Assembly (NCBI RefSeq): GCF_022133705.1
Contig: NZ_JAKNHJ010000006.1
Span: 62,001 to 126,000, forward strand
DNA length: 64,000 nt
Origin: Varibaculum cambriense
GTDB taxonomy: Bacteria > Actinomycetota > Actinomycetes > Actinomycetales > Actinomycetaceae
Direction: 5' to 3'
The notes under the pieces are model-generated. The model saw only the letters and a list, made by a program, of their open reading frames with translations, was not told where the DNA came from and made no database searches. The first letter of the stretch is position 1. Each line of letters starts with the position of its first letter. Positions 35,177 through 44,739 of this stretch are shown one piece after another. The position numbers and the translations under genes were made by a program.

Positions 35177-37864
35177 ATGAGTAATCCCCACGATCACCGG
35201 GATTTAACCGATCTGAACTTACCCGCCCCCCAGGTACCTCAGCGAGTAAGCGTAGACGGCCTTGAAGAACGCTGGGGGCAGACCTGGGAAGAGCAGCAGG
35301 TCTATGCGTTTGACCGCGAGGCGCAGCGCGAGCAGGTGTTCTCGATTGATACTCCCCCGCCTACGGCCTCCGGATCTTTGCACGTAGGACACGTGTTCTC
35401 CTATACCCATACCGATTGCCTCGCTCGCTACCAGCGCATGCAGGGCAAAGCGGTTTTTTACCCCATGGGATGGGACGATAATGGCCTGCCTACCGAGCGG
35501 CGTGCCCAAAACTATTACGGAGTCCGCTGTGACCCCACCTTGCCCTATGATCCGAATTTTGAGCCGCCTCATCACGGGGATTCCAAGTCGGTGAAAGCCC
35601 GCGATCAGGTACCGATTTCTCGTAAAAACTTTATTGAACTGTGTGAAGAACTAACTAAAGAGGACGAGAAGTCCTTTGAGGCACTGTGGCGGCGGCTGGG
35701 ACTGAGCGTGGATTGGAAGCATCAGTACCAAACCATTTCTAAGGATTCCCAAAAGGTTGCCCAAACTGCGTTTTTGCGGAATTTAAAGCGCGGGGAAGCC
35801 TATCAGTCGGCCGCCCCCGGCCTGTGGGACGTAACTTTCCAAACCGCGGTGGCACAAGCCGAACTAGAAGCACGCGACTACCCCGGCTTCTATCATGCGC
35901 TCGCTTTTCACCTGCCGGGTGGAGATGACGTAATAATTGAAACTACTCGTCCGGAGTTACTGGCGGCTTGCTGCTGCCTGGTGGCACACCCGGATGACCA
36001 GCGCTACCAGCATCTATTTGGCAAAACGGTGAACAGCCCGGGCTTTAACGTTGAGGTTCCGGTGTTAGCCCACCCGGCAGCCGAAATGGATAAGGGCGCC
36101 GGCATCGCCATGTGCTGTACTTTCGGTGATGTTACCGACGTTCAGTGGTGGCGAGACCTCGAACTACCTACCCGAGTGATTTTGGCAAAAGATGGCCGGA
36201 TTACTCATGAACCGACTGATTGGATTACCGATCCGGCAGGCAGCAAGCTAATGGATGCAATTCGCGGGAAAACCACTTTCTCCGCCCGGCAAATCGTAGT
36301 GGACGCCCTCAAAGAAAGCGGAGAGCTGCAGGGAGAGCCGCAAAAAACTATGCGGCAAACCAATTTCTTTGAAAAAGGTGACCGTCCTCTAGAGATCGTA
36401 ATGTCCCGGCAATGGTACATCCGCAATGGCGGCAGCGACTACACCCTGAGCGGACACTCTGAGAACCTCAATAGTGAGCTACTAGGGCGCGGAGAGGAAC
36501 TTAAATTCCACCCCGATTTCATGAAGGTACGCTACTCCAACTGGGTGCATGGCCTGCATAACGACTGGCTGGTTTCCCGGCAACGCTTCTTTGGGGTACC
36601 GATTCCGCTGTGGTATCGCATTGACCAGAACGGCGAGGTTGATTATGACCAGGTGCTGATGCCAGCGGAAGAATCCTTGCCGATTGATCCTACTAGCGAT
36701 GTTCCCGCCGGATTCACCGCGGAGCAACGCGGGAAAGCCGGCGGATTTGCCGCCGAAGTAGATATTTTGGACACTTGGGCGACCTCTTCGCTGACTCCTC
36801 AGATAGCTGGCGGTTGGCTGCGCGATGAAGATTTATTCCAACGGGTTTACCCCATGGATGTACGTCCCCAGGGTCAAGACATTATCCGCACCTGGTTGTT
36901 CTCGACGGTAGTGCGCGCACACCTGGAGTTTGGCGCCCTTCCCTTTAAGAACGCCGCGATTTCAGGCTGGATTCTGGATCCGGATCGCAAGAAAATGTCG
37001 AAGTCTAAAGGCAATGTAGTTACCCCCATGGGACTGCTAGAAAAACACGGATCAGACTCGGTGCGTTATTGGGCGGCGGCTGCCCGGCTAGGCACCGACA
37101 CTGCTTTTGAAGAAGCCCAAATGAAGATCGGGCGGCGCCTGGCAATGAAACTGCTCAACGCCTCTAAGTTTGCTCTATCTATGACCGAGGACGCCGGTTT
37201 GTGCCTAGATCCCGCAAACGTAACTACTCCCTTGGATAAAGCGGTAATCGCCCGCCTAAATGAGGTCATTACCACAGCTACCACAGCTTTCGATAACTAC
37301 GACCACACCCGGGCGCTGGAGCAAACCGAGTCTTTCTTCTGGGATTTTTGTGACAACTACCTAGAGCTAGTTAAAGATCGCGCCCACAACTTCGCCGGGA
37401 ACTGGGAGAGAGAGGTGCAGGATTCTGCGCGGACTGCCCTGGCAATTGTGGTGGATAACGTAACCCGCCTGCTGGCACCGTTCCTGCCCTATGCTGCTGA
37501 AGAAGTTTGGTCTTGGTATCGCACGGGATCGGTTCATACCGCTCCTTGGCCGCAGGTTACTCCCGCTCTGCAAGCCGCCGCAGGAGATGCACAACTTTTG
37601 AAATTGGCTGGCGACACGCTGAGTGTGCTCCGCAAGGTAAAGTCCGAAGCCAAAGTGGGACAGCGCACCCCATTTGAGCAGGTAACTGTGGTTTACGCCG
37701 ATGATTGGTCAGCGGAGAATCTGCCGGCAGTGCGGGCTGATTTAGACGCGGCTGCCTCCTTAACTGGGACGGTTAAAGTCGAGGTAAACAAAGAAGCCGA
37801 ACTGCAAGTCACTACGGAAGATGCGGTGCTGGGCACCCCTCCCCCTAAGAAAGTACGGAAGTAA
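35177..37864 (+). CDS. valS: Valine-tRNA ligase
   Basis: A class Ia synthetase of 895 residues. The HIGH motif reads HVGH at 69-72 in PPTASGSLHVGHVFSYTHTD, and KMSKSKGN occurs at about residue 605. The editing domain lies between them. It is the type with the NYYGVRCDPTLPYDP insertion, found in several actinobacteria and alphaproteobacteria-like ValRS. It starts with ATG at 35177 behind GGAG 7 bases upstream. The second acyl-CoA ligase follows closely. Confidence 0.95.
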   Translation: MSNPHDHRDLTDLNLPAPQVPQRVSVDGLEERWGQTWEEQQVYAFDREAQREQVFSIDTPPPTASGSLHVGHVFSYTHTDCLARYQRMQGKAVFYPMGWDDNGLPTERRAQNYYGVRCDPTLPYDPNFEPPHHGDSKSVKARDQVPISRKNFIELCEELTKEDEKSFEALWRRLGLSVDWKHQYQTISKDSQKVAQTAFLRNLKRGEAYQSAAPGLWDVTFQTAVAQAELEARDYPGFYHALAFHLPGGDDVIIETTRPELLAACCCLVAHPDDQRYQHLFGKTVNSPGFNVEVPVLAHPAAEMDKGAGIAMCCTFGDVTDVQWWRDLELPTRVILAKDGRITHEPTDWITDPAGSKLMDAIRGKTTFSARQIVVDALKESGELQGEPQKTMRQTNFFEKGDRPLEIVMSRQWYIRNGGSDYTLSGHSENLNSELLGRGEELKFHPDFMKVRYSNWVHGLHNDWLVSRQRFFGVPIPLWYRIDQNGEVDYDQVLMPAEESLPIDPTSDVPAGFTAEQRGKAGGFAAEVDILDTWATSSLTPQIAGGWLRDEDLFQRVYPMDVRPQGQDIIRTWLFSTVVRAHLEFGALPFKNAAISGWILDPDRKKMSKSKGNVVTPMGLLEKHGSDSVRYWAAAARLGTDTAFEEAQMKIGRRLAMKLLNASKFALSMTEDAGLCLDPANVTTPLDKAVIARLNEVITTATTAFDNYDHTRALEQTESFFWDFCDNYLELVKDRAHNFAGNWEREVQDSARTALAIVVDNVTRLLAPFLPYAAEEVWSWYRTGSVHTAPWPQVTPALQAAAGDAQLLKLAGDTLSVLRKVKSEAKVGQRTPFEQVTVVYADDWSAENLPAVRADLDAAASLTGTVKVEVNKEAELQVTTEDAVLGTPPPKKVRK

Positions 37865-37898
37865 CTTAGGATAAACTAAAGTCATGATTAAACGGTTC

Positions 37899-37904
37899 AA
37901 GGAG
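37899..37904 (+). promoter_or_regulatory. Ribosome binding site deciding the start of the second acyl-CoA ligase
   Basis: AAGGAG lies 6 bases before GTG 37911. The in-frame ATG at 37884 has only AGGA at about 11 bases. The spacing favours GTG 37911 as the start. Confidence 0.55.
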
Positions 37905-37910
37905 AAACCA

Positions 37911-39797
37911 GTGGAAGCAGACAAAGGATTTACTTTTCCTCCCGGAACAGTTGCGGTGGCCGGGGATACTCCCGGTAAATTAAAAGAGTTTTCCATGCCG
38001 GCAACGAAGGTTCGTTCTGAACACGACAATGTTGTTTCCCTGTTTCGCCGTCGCGTTACCCAAAACCCTGACCAAACGGTTATTGAACAAAAAACCATGC
38101 TGGGCGAACAATGGCGTAAGGTCTCTGCCGGCGAATTTTGGGACGAAGTTTGTTCCGTATCTCGTGGCCTGCTGGGGATTGGCCTAAAGCCAGGCGACCG
38201 TTTAGCCCTACACGGGCCTACTTCCTATGAGTGGACTTTGATCGATATGGCCGCGCTAGCCATTGGGATTATTACGGTTCCGATTTACGAAACCGACTCT
38301 GCCGCCCAAATCGAATGGATTCTTAAAGACTCGGATATTCGCTATGCGATAGCGTCCAACCAGTCCTCTCAGGAACTGATTCAGGCGGTAGCCGCGCGTG
38401 CAGACCGCAAATGCCGGATATTTTCGCTGGCTGCCGGGGATTTACTCACCATTATTGAGGCGGGGCGGCAAATAGCTCCGGCAGTTATTGACTCCTATAA
38501 CGCCCAAATCACCGGGGATACTATTGCCACTATTATTTATACTTCCGGAACTACCGGGCATCCCAAAGGCACCATTATCACTCAGCGCAATGCCACCAGT
38601 TTGATATTGAACGCGCTGGACTATATGTCAGAAATTGGGATGCAAAAAACCACCCGCTGCCTGCTATTCTTGCCAGTAGCGCATGCACTGGCACGGATGG
38701 TTTCCTGGGGCGCCCTCGTAGGGCCAGGAGTGCTCGGACTAGTACCCGATACTAAGAATCTCTTGGCGGATCTCGCCTCTTTTAAACCTTCCTATCTGTT
38801 GGCAGTCCCCCGCGTCCTCGAAAAAATCTACAATGCCGCCGATGCGTCTGCAGGACACGGGATAAAGCTGCGTTTGTTCCGGATGGCCGCCAAATCCGCT
38901 ATCGACTATTCCAAGGCGCTAGATACCCCCGAGGGGCCTTCCCGGGCGTTAAAGCTTCGTCGACAGGTGTTTTATCAACTGATTTTGTCGCGCATCACTA
39001 ATCTTTTAGGCGGCAATGCCAAATATATTATTTCTGGGGGCGGTCCCCTCTCTACCCGTTTAGGACACTTTTTCCGCGGGATTGGAGTCGCGGTTTGCGA
39101 AGGCTACGGCCTGACCGAAACTCTAGGACCGGCCGCCGTGAACGTACCAGATCGCGCCAAAATAGGCTCCGTGGGACAGCCAATTCCCGGGATTGCAGTA
39201 CGGATCTCTGACGAGGGCGAAGTATTGTTCAAGGGCGAGCCGATGTCTCCTGGCTATCGCAATTTGGAGAAAGAAACCGCCGAGCTTTATACCGAAGATG
39301 GCTGGCTGCGCACCGAAGATAAGGGCTGGGTTGATGCTGACGGTTTCCTCTACATCACCGGTAGGATGAAAGAAATTATCGTTACTGCCGGGGGCAAAAA
39401 TGTTTCTCCGGAAATACTAGAAGATGGTCTGCGAGGACACCCGCTGATCTCTAATGTGGTAGCGGTGGGAGATCGTCGCCCCTTCATTGCGGCACTAGTT
39501 ACTTTGGATCCCGAAATGCTTCCGGGCTGGCTGCGCAACCACAACTTACCGCCGATGGATGTTTCTGATGCCGCTCGCAACCCGGCAGTGCTCAAATCTT
39601 TGGAACGGGCAGTGGCGCGCACTAACCAAAAGGTTTCTCGCGCCGAATCTATCCGCAAGATCCGGGTATTAACCACTGATTTTTCTTTGGAGAACGGCAC
39701 GATGACGCCCTCGCTGAAGGTAAAACGTTCCGTAGTGCTAAAGCGTTTTGAAAACGAGATTAACGCGATCTACGGCGGCCCGTTGCAAGATGATTAG
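37911..39797 (+). CDS. Long-chain fatty acid-CoA ligase (AMP-forming), second paralogue
   Basis: An ANL-superfamily acyl-CoA synthetase of 628 residues from GTG 37911 (637 from ATG 37884). It has IYTSGTTGHPKGTIITQ, EGYGLTETLGPA, GWLRTEDKGWVD and GRMKEIIVTAGGKNVSPEI. The D of the usual TGD motif reads TED here. It is close in architecture to the ligase at 26526-28343 but differs in the N-terminus and in a short insertion (YSKALDTPEGPSRALK). It follows valS by under 50 bases and may share its transcript. Confidence 0.87.
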   Translation: MEADKGFTFPPGTVAVAGDTPGKLKEFSMPATKVRSEHDNVVSLFRRRVTQNPDQTVIEQKTMLGEQWRKVSAGEFWDEVCSVSRGLLGIGLKPGDRLALHGPTSYEWTLIDMAALAIGIITVPIYETDSAAQIEWILKDSDIRYAIASNQSSQELIQAVAARADRKCRIFSLAAGDLLTIIEAGRQIAPAVIDSYNAQITGDTIATIIYTSGTTGHPKGTIITQRNATSLILNALDYMSEIGMQKTTRCLLFLPVAHALARMVSWGALVGPGVLGLVPDTKNLLADLASFKPSYLLAVPRVLEKIYNAADASAGHGIKLRLFRMAAKSAIDYSKALDTPEGPSRALKLRRQVFYQLILSRITNLLGGNAKYIISGGGPLSTRLGHFFRGIGVAVCEGYGLTETLGPAAVNVPDRAKIGSVGQPIPGIAVRISDEGEVLFKGEPMSPGYRNLEKETAELYTEDGWLRTEDKGWVDADGFLYITGRMKEIIVTAGGKNVSPEILEDGLRGHPLISNVVAVGDRRPFIAALVTLDPEMLPGWLRNHNLPPMDVSDAARNPAVLKSLERAVARTNQKVSRAESIRKIRVLTTDFSLENGTMTPSLKVKRSVVLKRFENEINAIYGGPLQDD

Positions 39798-39803
39798 CGC
39801 TTA

Positions 39804-39857
39804 GCAGCTAGTCTATCCCCCGCCATACTTAGTTTTATTGTCTGTAGGACTAGCTGC
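39804..39857. repeat. Inverted repeat between convergent acyl-CoA ligase and chorismate mutase
   Basis: GCAGCTAGTC (39804-39813) and GACTAGCTGC (39848-39857) form a 10-bp stem with a 34-base loop; the right arm enters the 3' end of the chorismate mutase gene. A bidirectional terminator is possible, but no U-tract follows either arm. Confidence 0.35.
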
Positions 39858-40170
39858 GCTGTTGCTCAGCAATATCGATATGGTGGCGGATAACTTCTTG
39901 CACAATAAAATTTAGGAATTTTTCGGCAAACACCGGATCTAAGCCTGCTTCTTCCGCTAAAGCTCGCAGTCTTGCTACCTGTCGTTGTTCCCGTCCTTTA
40001 TCCTCCGGATTAAGCCCCAGCTGAGCTTTAAGATACCCTACCTTTTGGGTACATTTAAAGCGCTCCGCCAAAATATGAATCAAAGCGGCATCGATATTGT
40101 CGATAGTGGCGCGCGCCTGAGCCAATTCGGGCGGGATCGTAGGGGTGGAATGTTCCTGCTTAATATCCAT
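39850..40170 (-). CDS. Chorismate mutase (AroQ class)
   Basis: It converts chorismate to prephenate for Phe and Tyr synthesis. The 106-residue all-helical protein has the AroQ pattern: ARATIDNIDAALIHILAERF, the second helix KVGYLKAQLGL and EQRQVARLRALAEEAGLDP, then FLNFIVQEVIRHHI. It starts with ATG at 40170; no strong Shine-Dalgarno is visible. It is monofunctional, with no dehydrogenase or dehydratase domain. It lies alone between an acyl-CoA ligase and clpX, far from the aro genes at 13-18 kb. Confidence 0.92.
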   Translation of the reverse strand: MDIKQEHSTPTIPPELAQARATIDNIDAALIHILAERFKCTQKVGYLKAQLGLNPEDKGREQRQVARLRALAEEAGLDPVFAEKFLNFIVQEVIRHHIDIAEQQRS

Positions 40171-40216
40171 GGCCTAAGGATAAATGAGAGCAAGCCAGTA
40201 CGGCCAACACTGTCCA

Positions 40217-40275
40217 AGCTAACCTGACTAATATCACTATCCGCTAGCAGTACCCGTTAGCCGGCCAGGTTAGCT
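40217..40275. repeat. 10-bp inverted repeat between chorismate mutase and clpX
   Basis: AGCTAACCTG (40217-40226) and CAGGTTAGCT (40266-40275) are perfect complements around a 39-base loop in the 140-base gap after clpX. A second short stem CCGGT/ACCGG follows closer to clpX. These may form the clpX 3' end, but there is no U-tract. Confidence 0.3.
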
Positions 40276-40310
40276 CTTCCCGGTTCCCTCCGGACCGGCA
40301 CGCCTCGTTT

Positions 40311-41552
40311 TTAGGCCGTCTTAGAACGCGGAACCGTCTCTAGCAAAGTGGGTTTAGCCCCCTGGTTCACTACCTCTTCCGTGATAGTCACGGAACGTAC
40401 ATCCGGTTGGGAAGGAACCTCAAACATAGTCTCCTTGAGCACCGCCTCCATAATGGACGAAAGCGCCCTAGCTCCAGTGCCGCGTTCCCTGGCCATCCGC
40501 GCCATCGCGTGAATGGCTCCATCGGTGAAATGCAGATCAATTCCGTCTAACTCAAACAGGGAACAGTACTGGGTAACCAAGGAGTTTTCTGGCTCCACCA
40601 ATACCCGCACCAGATCGGACTCGGTGAGTTCCTTTACCGAAGTTAATACCGGCAGCCGCCCGATAAACTCCGGAATGAGGCCAAACCGATGCAAATCATC
40701 CGCGGTGACCTGTGCATAAAGGTCACCATGTTCGGCAGAAGACTTCAAGGAAGAACCAAAACCGGTGGAATGTTGCCCTAGCCGTGACTTCACAATCTCA
40801 TCTATGCCGGCAAATGCTCCAGCCGCTATAAAGAGGATCGAGTTAGTGTCAATCTCTAGATACTCCTGGTGCGGGTGTTTACGTCCACCTTGTGGAGGTA
40901 CCGAGGCCACGGTTCCCTCAATAATTTTTAGTAACGCCTGCTGCACGCCTTCCCCCGAAACATCCCGGGTAATCGAGGCGTTCTCTGCTTTGCGGGAAAT
41001 CTTATCAATCTCGTCGATATAAATAATCCCGCGTTCAGCGCGTTTAATATCGCCATCGGCGGCATTAATTAACTTCAGCAAGATATTCTCAACGTCTTCG
41101 CCCACGTATCCGGCTTCGGTTAAGGCGGTGGCATCTACGATGGCAAATGGGACGTTAAGCAGTTTAGCTAAAGAACGCGCCAAATGAGTTTTACCGCAAC
41201 CAGTAGGACCTAGCAGCAAAATATTTGACTTCGTCAAAGACATGTCAATGTTCTGGCCCCGCTCTTTAGCCTGCACCCGCTTGTAATGGTTATAGACCGC
41301 GACTGAAAGTGCCCGTTTAGCCTGGTCTTGCCCAATAACATAGTGATTTAAAAAGTCGTAGATTTCTTTAGGCTTTGGCAGAGGTTTTGCTTTGGAGCGC
41401 GAATGTTTCGCGGTATCCTCTTCCATGATTTCGTTGCAAAGATCAACGCATTCATTACAAATATAGACAGCCGGCCCGGCAATTAATTTGCGTACTTGCC
41501 GCTGCGTCTTACCGCAAAACGAGCATTTTAAGAGCTCGGCCTCTTCGTCCAC
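40311..41552 (-). CDS. clpX: ATP-dependent Clp protease ATP-binding subunit ClpX
   Basis: A hexameric unfoldase that feeds substrates to ClpP. The 413-residue protein has an N-terminal zinc-binding domain with C10, C13, C32 and C35, Walker [16 protein letters not shown], Walker [11 protein letters not shown] and the [15 protein letters not shown] sensor region. The start is GTG at 41552 behind AGGAGG at about 8 bases. It follows clpP2 with an 87-base gap that contains a small hairpin. Confidence 0.96.
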   Translation of the reverse strand: MDEEAELLKCSFCGKTQRQVRKLIAGPAVYICNECVDLCNEIMEEDTAKHSRSKAKPLPKPKEIYDFLNHYVIGQDQAKRALSVAVYNHYKRVQAKERGQNIDMSLTKSNILLLGPTGCGKTHLARSLAKLLNVPFAIVDATALTEAGYVGEDVENILLKLINAADGDIKRAERGIIYIDEIDKISRKAENASITRDVSGEGVQQALLKIIEGTVASVPPQGGRKHPHQEYLEIDTNSILFIAAGAFAGIDEIVKSRLGQHSTGFGSSLKSSAEHGDLYAQVTADDLHRFGLIPEFIGRLPVLTSVKELTESDLVRVLVEPENSLVTQYCSLFELDGIDLHFTDGAIHAMARMARERGTGARALSSIMEAVLKETMFEVPSQPDVRSVTITEEVVNQGAKPTLLETVPRSKTA

Positions 41553-41581
41553 CTAGATCCCTCCTAAATCAAATCCCTACT

Positions 41582-41596
41582 CCCCTAGCCTAGGGG
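41582..41596 (-). repeat. Hairpin between clpP2 and clpX
   Basis: CCCCTA and TAGGGG form a 6-bp stem with a GCC loop. On the minus strand no U-tract follows. It could partly terminate or shape processing of the clpP1P2-clpX transcript. Confidence 0.3.
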
Positions 41597-41639
41597 TATT
41601 TCTAAGACTGGGCAGCGCCAACACGCGCCCTGAGGGATG

Positions 41640-42305
41640 CTAGTGCTTTACGGGGTTCTTACGAGACTCTAAGACCTGATCGATCAGTCCGTACTCCTTG
41701 GCAGCCTGGGCGGTCAAAATCTTATCGCGCTCGATATCTTTGCGCACTTGCTCGGAAGTCTGTCCCGAGTGCTTAGCAATCGTGTCCTCTAACCAAGTAC
41801 GCATACGATCGATTTCTTCGGCAATGATCTCGATATCAGTCGCCTGTCCTTGCGAGCCCTGCATCGAAGGCTGGTGGATCACGATTCGCGCATTGGGCAA
41901 AGCCAAACGGCTACCGGCAGAGCCACCAGCTAAAAGCACGGCCGCCGCCGAAGCTGCCTGCCCCAAGCAGACCGTCTGGATCTGCGGTTTAACGTATTGC
42001 ATGGTGTCATAGATTGCCGTCATAGCGGTAAAGGAGCCACCGGGCGAGTTAATGTACATGGTGATGAGAGAATCGGGGTCTTGGGATTCCAACACCAGTA
42101 GCTGAGCCATGATATCGTCAGCCGAAGAATCATCAACCTGTACCCCTAAGAAAATGATGCGCTCATCGAAAAGCTTCGTGTAGGGGTTTTGGCGTTTGAA
42201 ACCATAGGAGGTACGTTCTTCAAACTCGGGAAGCACATACCGATCAATGGGCATGTTAGCTGCTAAACGAGGTGCCCCCGCCGGGTATAGAGGTGAAAAA
42301 GCCAT
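41640..42305 (-). CDS. clpP2: ATP-dependent Clp protease proteolytic subunit (ClpP2)
   Basis: A serine protease subunit of 221 residues. The catalytic serine is S119 in LGQAASAAA and the histidine H144 in [10 protein letters not shown]; an aspartate lies further on. The SGMLxxLxxQ-type segment reads [20 protein letters not shown]. It is paralogous to the gene upstream; actinobacteria use a ClpP1-ClpP2 mixed complex. It starts with ATG at 42305, 5 bases after the clpP1 stop. Confidence 0.96.
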   Translation of the reverse strand: MAFSPLYPAGAPRLAANMPIDRYVLPEFEERTSYGFKRQNPYTKLFDERIIFLGVQVDDSSADDIMAQLLVLESQDPDSLITMYINSPGGSFTAMTAIYDTMQYVKPQIQTVCLGQAASAAAVLLAGGSAGSRLALPNARIVIHQPSMQGSQGQATDIEIIAEEIDRMRTWLEDTIAKHSGQTSEQVRKDIERDKILTAQAAKEYGLIDQVLESRKNPVKH

Positions 42306-42310
42306 AGTGA

Positions 42311-42928
42311 TTACAGTTCCTTTCCATCAGCGCCGAGGTTGCGAGCCGACTCAATAACGTGGTCGATAAAGCCATATTCCAGAGCCTCTTGAGCGGTAAA
42401 CCAGTGATCCCTTTCGGAGTCTTCGCGAATCTGTTCGACAGATTTACCGGTACGCTGGGCGTTGATCTCCGCTAGTTCTTGTTTCATCTGCAAGATCAAG
42501 TTAGCGTTAATGCGAATATCCGAGGCGGTGCCACCTACTCCCCCGGAAGGTTGGTGCATCAATATCCGGGCATGCGGAGTAGCATAGCGTTTGCCGGGGG
42601 TACCGGCGGTAAGTAGTAGCTGTCCCATTGAGGCTGCCATCCCCAGCGCCACCGTTACTACCTCTGGCTGAATATATTGCATGGTGTCATAAATCGCCAT
42701 GCCGGCAGTAACCGAACCTCCTGGGGAATTGATATACAGGAAAATCGGCTTGTCTGGGTCTTGCGCTGCCAGTAACATCATCTGCGCGCAAATCTGGTTG
42801 GCGTTATCCTCGGCTACTTCCGAGCCCAACCAAATAATCCGTTCTTTTAACAGCTTATTGAATACATGGTCACCTAAAGCTAGGGAGCTAGGCTGATCTC
42901 CCTCATTTTTTACTGCCGCAGTTTGCAC
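42311..42928 (-). CDS. clpP1: ATP-dependent Clp protease proteolytic subunit (ClpP1)
   Basis: The partner of ClpP2. I prefer the GTG at 42928 (205 residues), because AAGGA lies 7 bases upstream and the length fits the family. The frame is open to a TTG at 42970 (219 residues) without a ribosome site. With the GTG start, the catalytic serine is S100 in GMAASMGQ and the histidine H125 in MHQPSGG. A ClgR-type palindrome lies about 90-100 bases upstream, so clpP1-clpP2 is probably activated by ClgR. Confidence 0.95.
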   Translation of the reverse strand: MQTAAVKNEGDQPSSLALGDHVFNKLLKERIIWLGSEVAEDNANQICAQMMLLAAQDPDKPIFLYINSPGGSVTAGMAIYDTMQYIQPEVVTVALGMAASMGQLLLTAGTPGKRYATPHARILMHQPSGGVGGTASDIRINANLILQMKQELAEINAQRTGKSVEQIREDSERDHWFTAQEALEYGFIDHVIESARNLGADGKEL

Positions 42929-43011
42929 AGGTTTTTCCTTATCTGTGGGACTAAAATGATTCACTATCAAAACTATCGTCTTTGGAAGCGGTTTTCTTCT
43001 TACACATGCCG

Positions 43012-43030
43012 TTTACGCTTTTAGCGCAGG
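43012..43030 (-). promoter_or_regulatory. ClgR-type operator upstream of clpP1
   Basis: On the minus strand CGCTAAAAGCG (43016-43026) is a palindrome that fits the actinobacterial ClgR core CGCYNANRGCG, as I recall it. It lies about 88 bases upstream of the clpP1 GTG. ClgR activates clpP1P2 in corynebacteria, streptomycetes and mycobacteria. The clgR gene is not in this window. Confidence 0.6.
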
Positions 43031-43114
43031 AAATTGTGAGGCTAGGATCATTTTAAACACTTACTGCCAGGGGCTATTACCAGCCTGAAGATGTGTAATG
43101 ATGAGAAATACTAC

Positions 43115-43146
43115 TGGGGGCAGAAAGCTCTCGCTTTCTGCCCCCA
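43115..43146 (-). terminator. Intrinsic terminator after tig
   Basis: A perfect 14-bp stem (43115-43128 with 43133-43146) with a TCTC loop (plus reading) lies 33 bases beyond the tig stop. On the minus strand it is followed by GTAGTATTTCTC. It isolates tig from clpP1. Confidence 0.85.
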
Positions 43147-43178
43147 CCAGCTTCGAAAGGTTAACTTGCTAAACGGAG

Positions 43179-44528
43179 CTAATTCTCGTCGCCTTCGCCC
43201 TCAGCCTCACCTTCGCCCGATGCGGCGGCCTCGGCGGCAGCTTTCGCCGCCTGCTCTGCACGCGCCTCAGCAGGATCCTTAGTGAACTCTGAAAGGTCGA
43301 TCTCGGTGCCGTCCTCGTCTTTGACGGTCACTTCCCGCAAAGTAGCCACTAATGCTCGATTACGCCGCAAATCTTGCCCCATTGCGGCCACCTGGTTTTG
43401 ATCCTGCAGCATCTGCATAGGATCAACTCCATACATTTGAGCAATCTCAAAAATCGACTGATACAGCTCGTTAGGATCGATCTCAACGTCGCGGTCATTA
43501 GCGATCCGATCCCCCAATATCTGCTGCTTGGCTTGCTTCTTCACCGACTCGGTGATCTCCTCCCGATCGGCGTCTTCATTTCCCTCAGCCAAGCGATCAA
43601 CTTCTGCGTCAATAAAGGCTTGCGGCAGCGGGAAATCAGTATTTTCTACCAAGTAGTCCTGCAGCTTCTCGCGAGCCTCCAGAGCCTGCTGCTGGCGACG
43701 CATCTTCTCCACATTGCCACGTAGGTCGCTACGGAGCTCTCCAATGGTGTCGAACTCGGAAGCCATCTGGGCGAAATCATCGTCAGCTTCTGGCAATTCG
43801 CGTTCCTTAACCTTATGGAGAGTCAAAGTCACATCAGCTTCTTCGCCCTCGTGGTCGCCTCCCTTTAAGGTGGACTTGAACTCGGCAGTATCTCCGGCGT
43901 TCATCCCGGTTAAGGCCTCATCCATACCTTCGAGCATGGAAGCAGACCCGATCTGATAAGAAACCCCAGATACGGAGTCAATTTCTTCGTCTCCAATCTT
44001 GGCGACCATGTCAATAGAGGTAAAGTCACCATCTTGGGCAGGACGTTCAACAGTCTTTAGCGAGGCAAAGCGATCACGAAGCTGATCGAGTTCCTTCTCT
44101 ACGTCCTCGTCACTAACTTCGAGCTTGGCTACTTCTAAAGAAACTCCTTCTAAGGAGGGCAATTCGAACTCGGGAACAATATCAACTTCCGCAGTGAACT
44201 TTAGATCCCCGCCCGGTTTACCTTCTACTGCCGGAGTTTCTATAATGTCTACTTCCGGCTGTCCCAGCGGGGTAAGTTCTGCTTGCCCGAGGGCGCGCCC
44301 ATAAAAGTCACCTAGCCGCTCGTTAATGGCCTGTTCTAGTACGTAGCCACGCCCAATCCGCTGGTCAATGATCTGATTCGGGACGTGTCCAGGGCGGAAG
44401 CCAGGTATAGAAACCTGCTTCCCTAGCTGCTTGTAGACCTTATCGATTTCCGGTTTGAGATCTTCGTAAGGTACCTGAACGGTTAGTTTCGCCCTGGTTT
44501 CTTCCAGCTTTTCCACGTCTGTTTTCAC
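43179..44528 (-). CDS. tig: Trigger factor
   Basis: A ribosome-bound chaperone and prolyl isomerase. The true start is GTG 44528 (449 residues, VKTDVEKLEETRAKLTVQVP) with GGGAG about 9 bases upstream; the frame is open 58 codons further but that part has no family resemblance. The ribosome-binding signature GFRPGHVPNQII lies near residue 45. The FKBP-like domain (about 155-245) and the helical C-terminal domain follow. A long Ala/Glu/Gly-rich acidic tail ends the protein. Its ancestral neighbours clpP1P2 and clpX follow in the same orientation. Confidence 0.95.
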   Translation of the reverse strand: MKTDVEKLEETRAKLTVQVPYEDLKPEIDKVYKQLGKQVSIPGFRPGHVPNQIIDQRIGRGYVLEQAINERLGDFYGRALGQAELTPLGQPEVDIIETPAVEGKPGGDLKFTAEVDIVPEFELPSLEGVSLEVAKLEVSDEDVEKELDQLRDRFASLKTVERPAQDGDFTSIDMVAKIGDEEIDSVSGVSYQIGSASMLEGMDEALTGMNAGDTAEFKSTLKGGDHEGEEADVTLTLHKVKERELPEADDDFAQMASEFDTIGELRSDLRGNVEKMRRQQQALEAREKLQDYLVENTDFPLPQAFIDAEVDRLAEGNEDADREEITESVKKQAKQQILGDRIANDRDVEIDPNELYQSIFEIAQMYGVDPMQMLQDQNQVAAMGQDLRRNRALVATLREVTVKDEDGTEIDLSEFTKDPAEARAEQAAKAAAEAAASGEGEAEGEGDEN

Positions 44529-44739
44529 AAATACGCTCCCGTGGCTCGTATGCGGGGCTCTGCCTATAGAAGGCAAATCTCCCCAGCTCGGATAAATTGC
44601 AACGCTGATAATCTTAGGGCAATCCGCGATATTCAGGAAATGATGACCCCTAGGATGTGAGCTAGCGTACCTAAATGGCACGTTTTGGGCTTCACACCGC
44701 AATGAGCAGTGCCCGCAAATGAGGCCGGAAAGCCTACCT

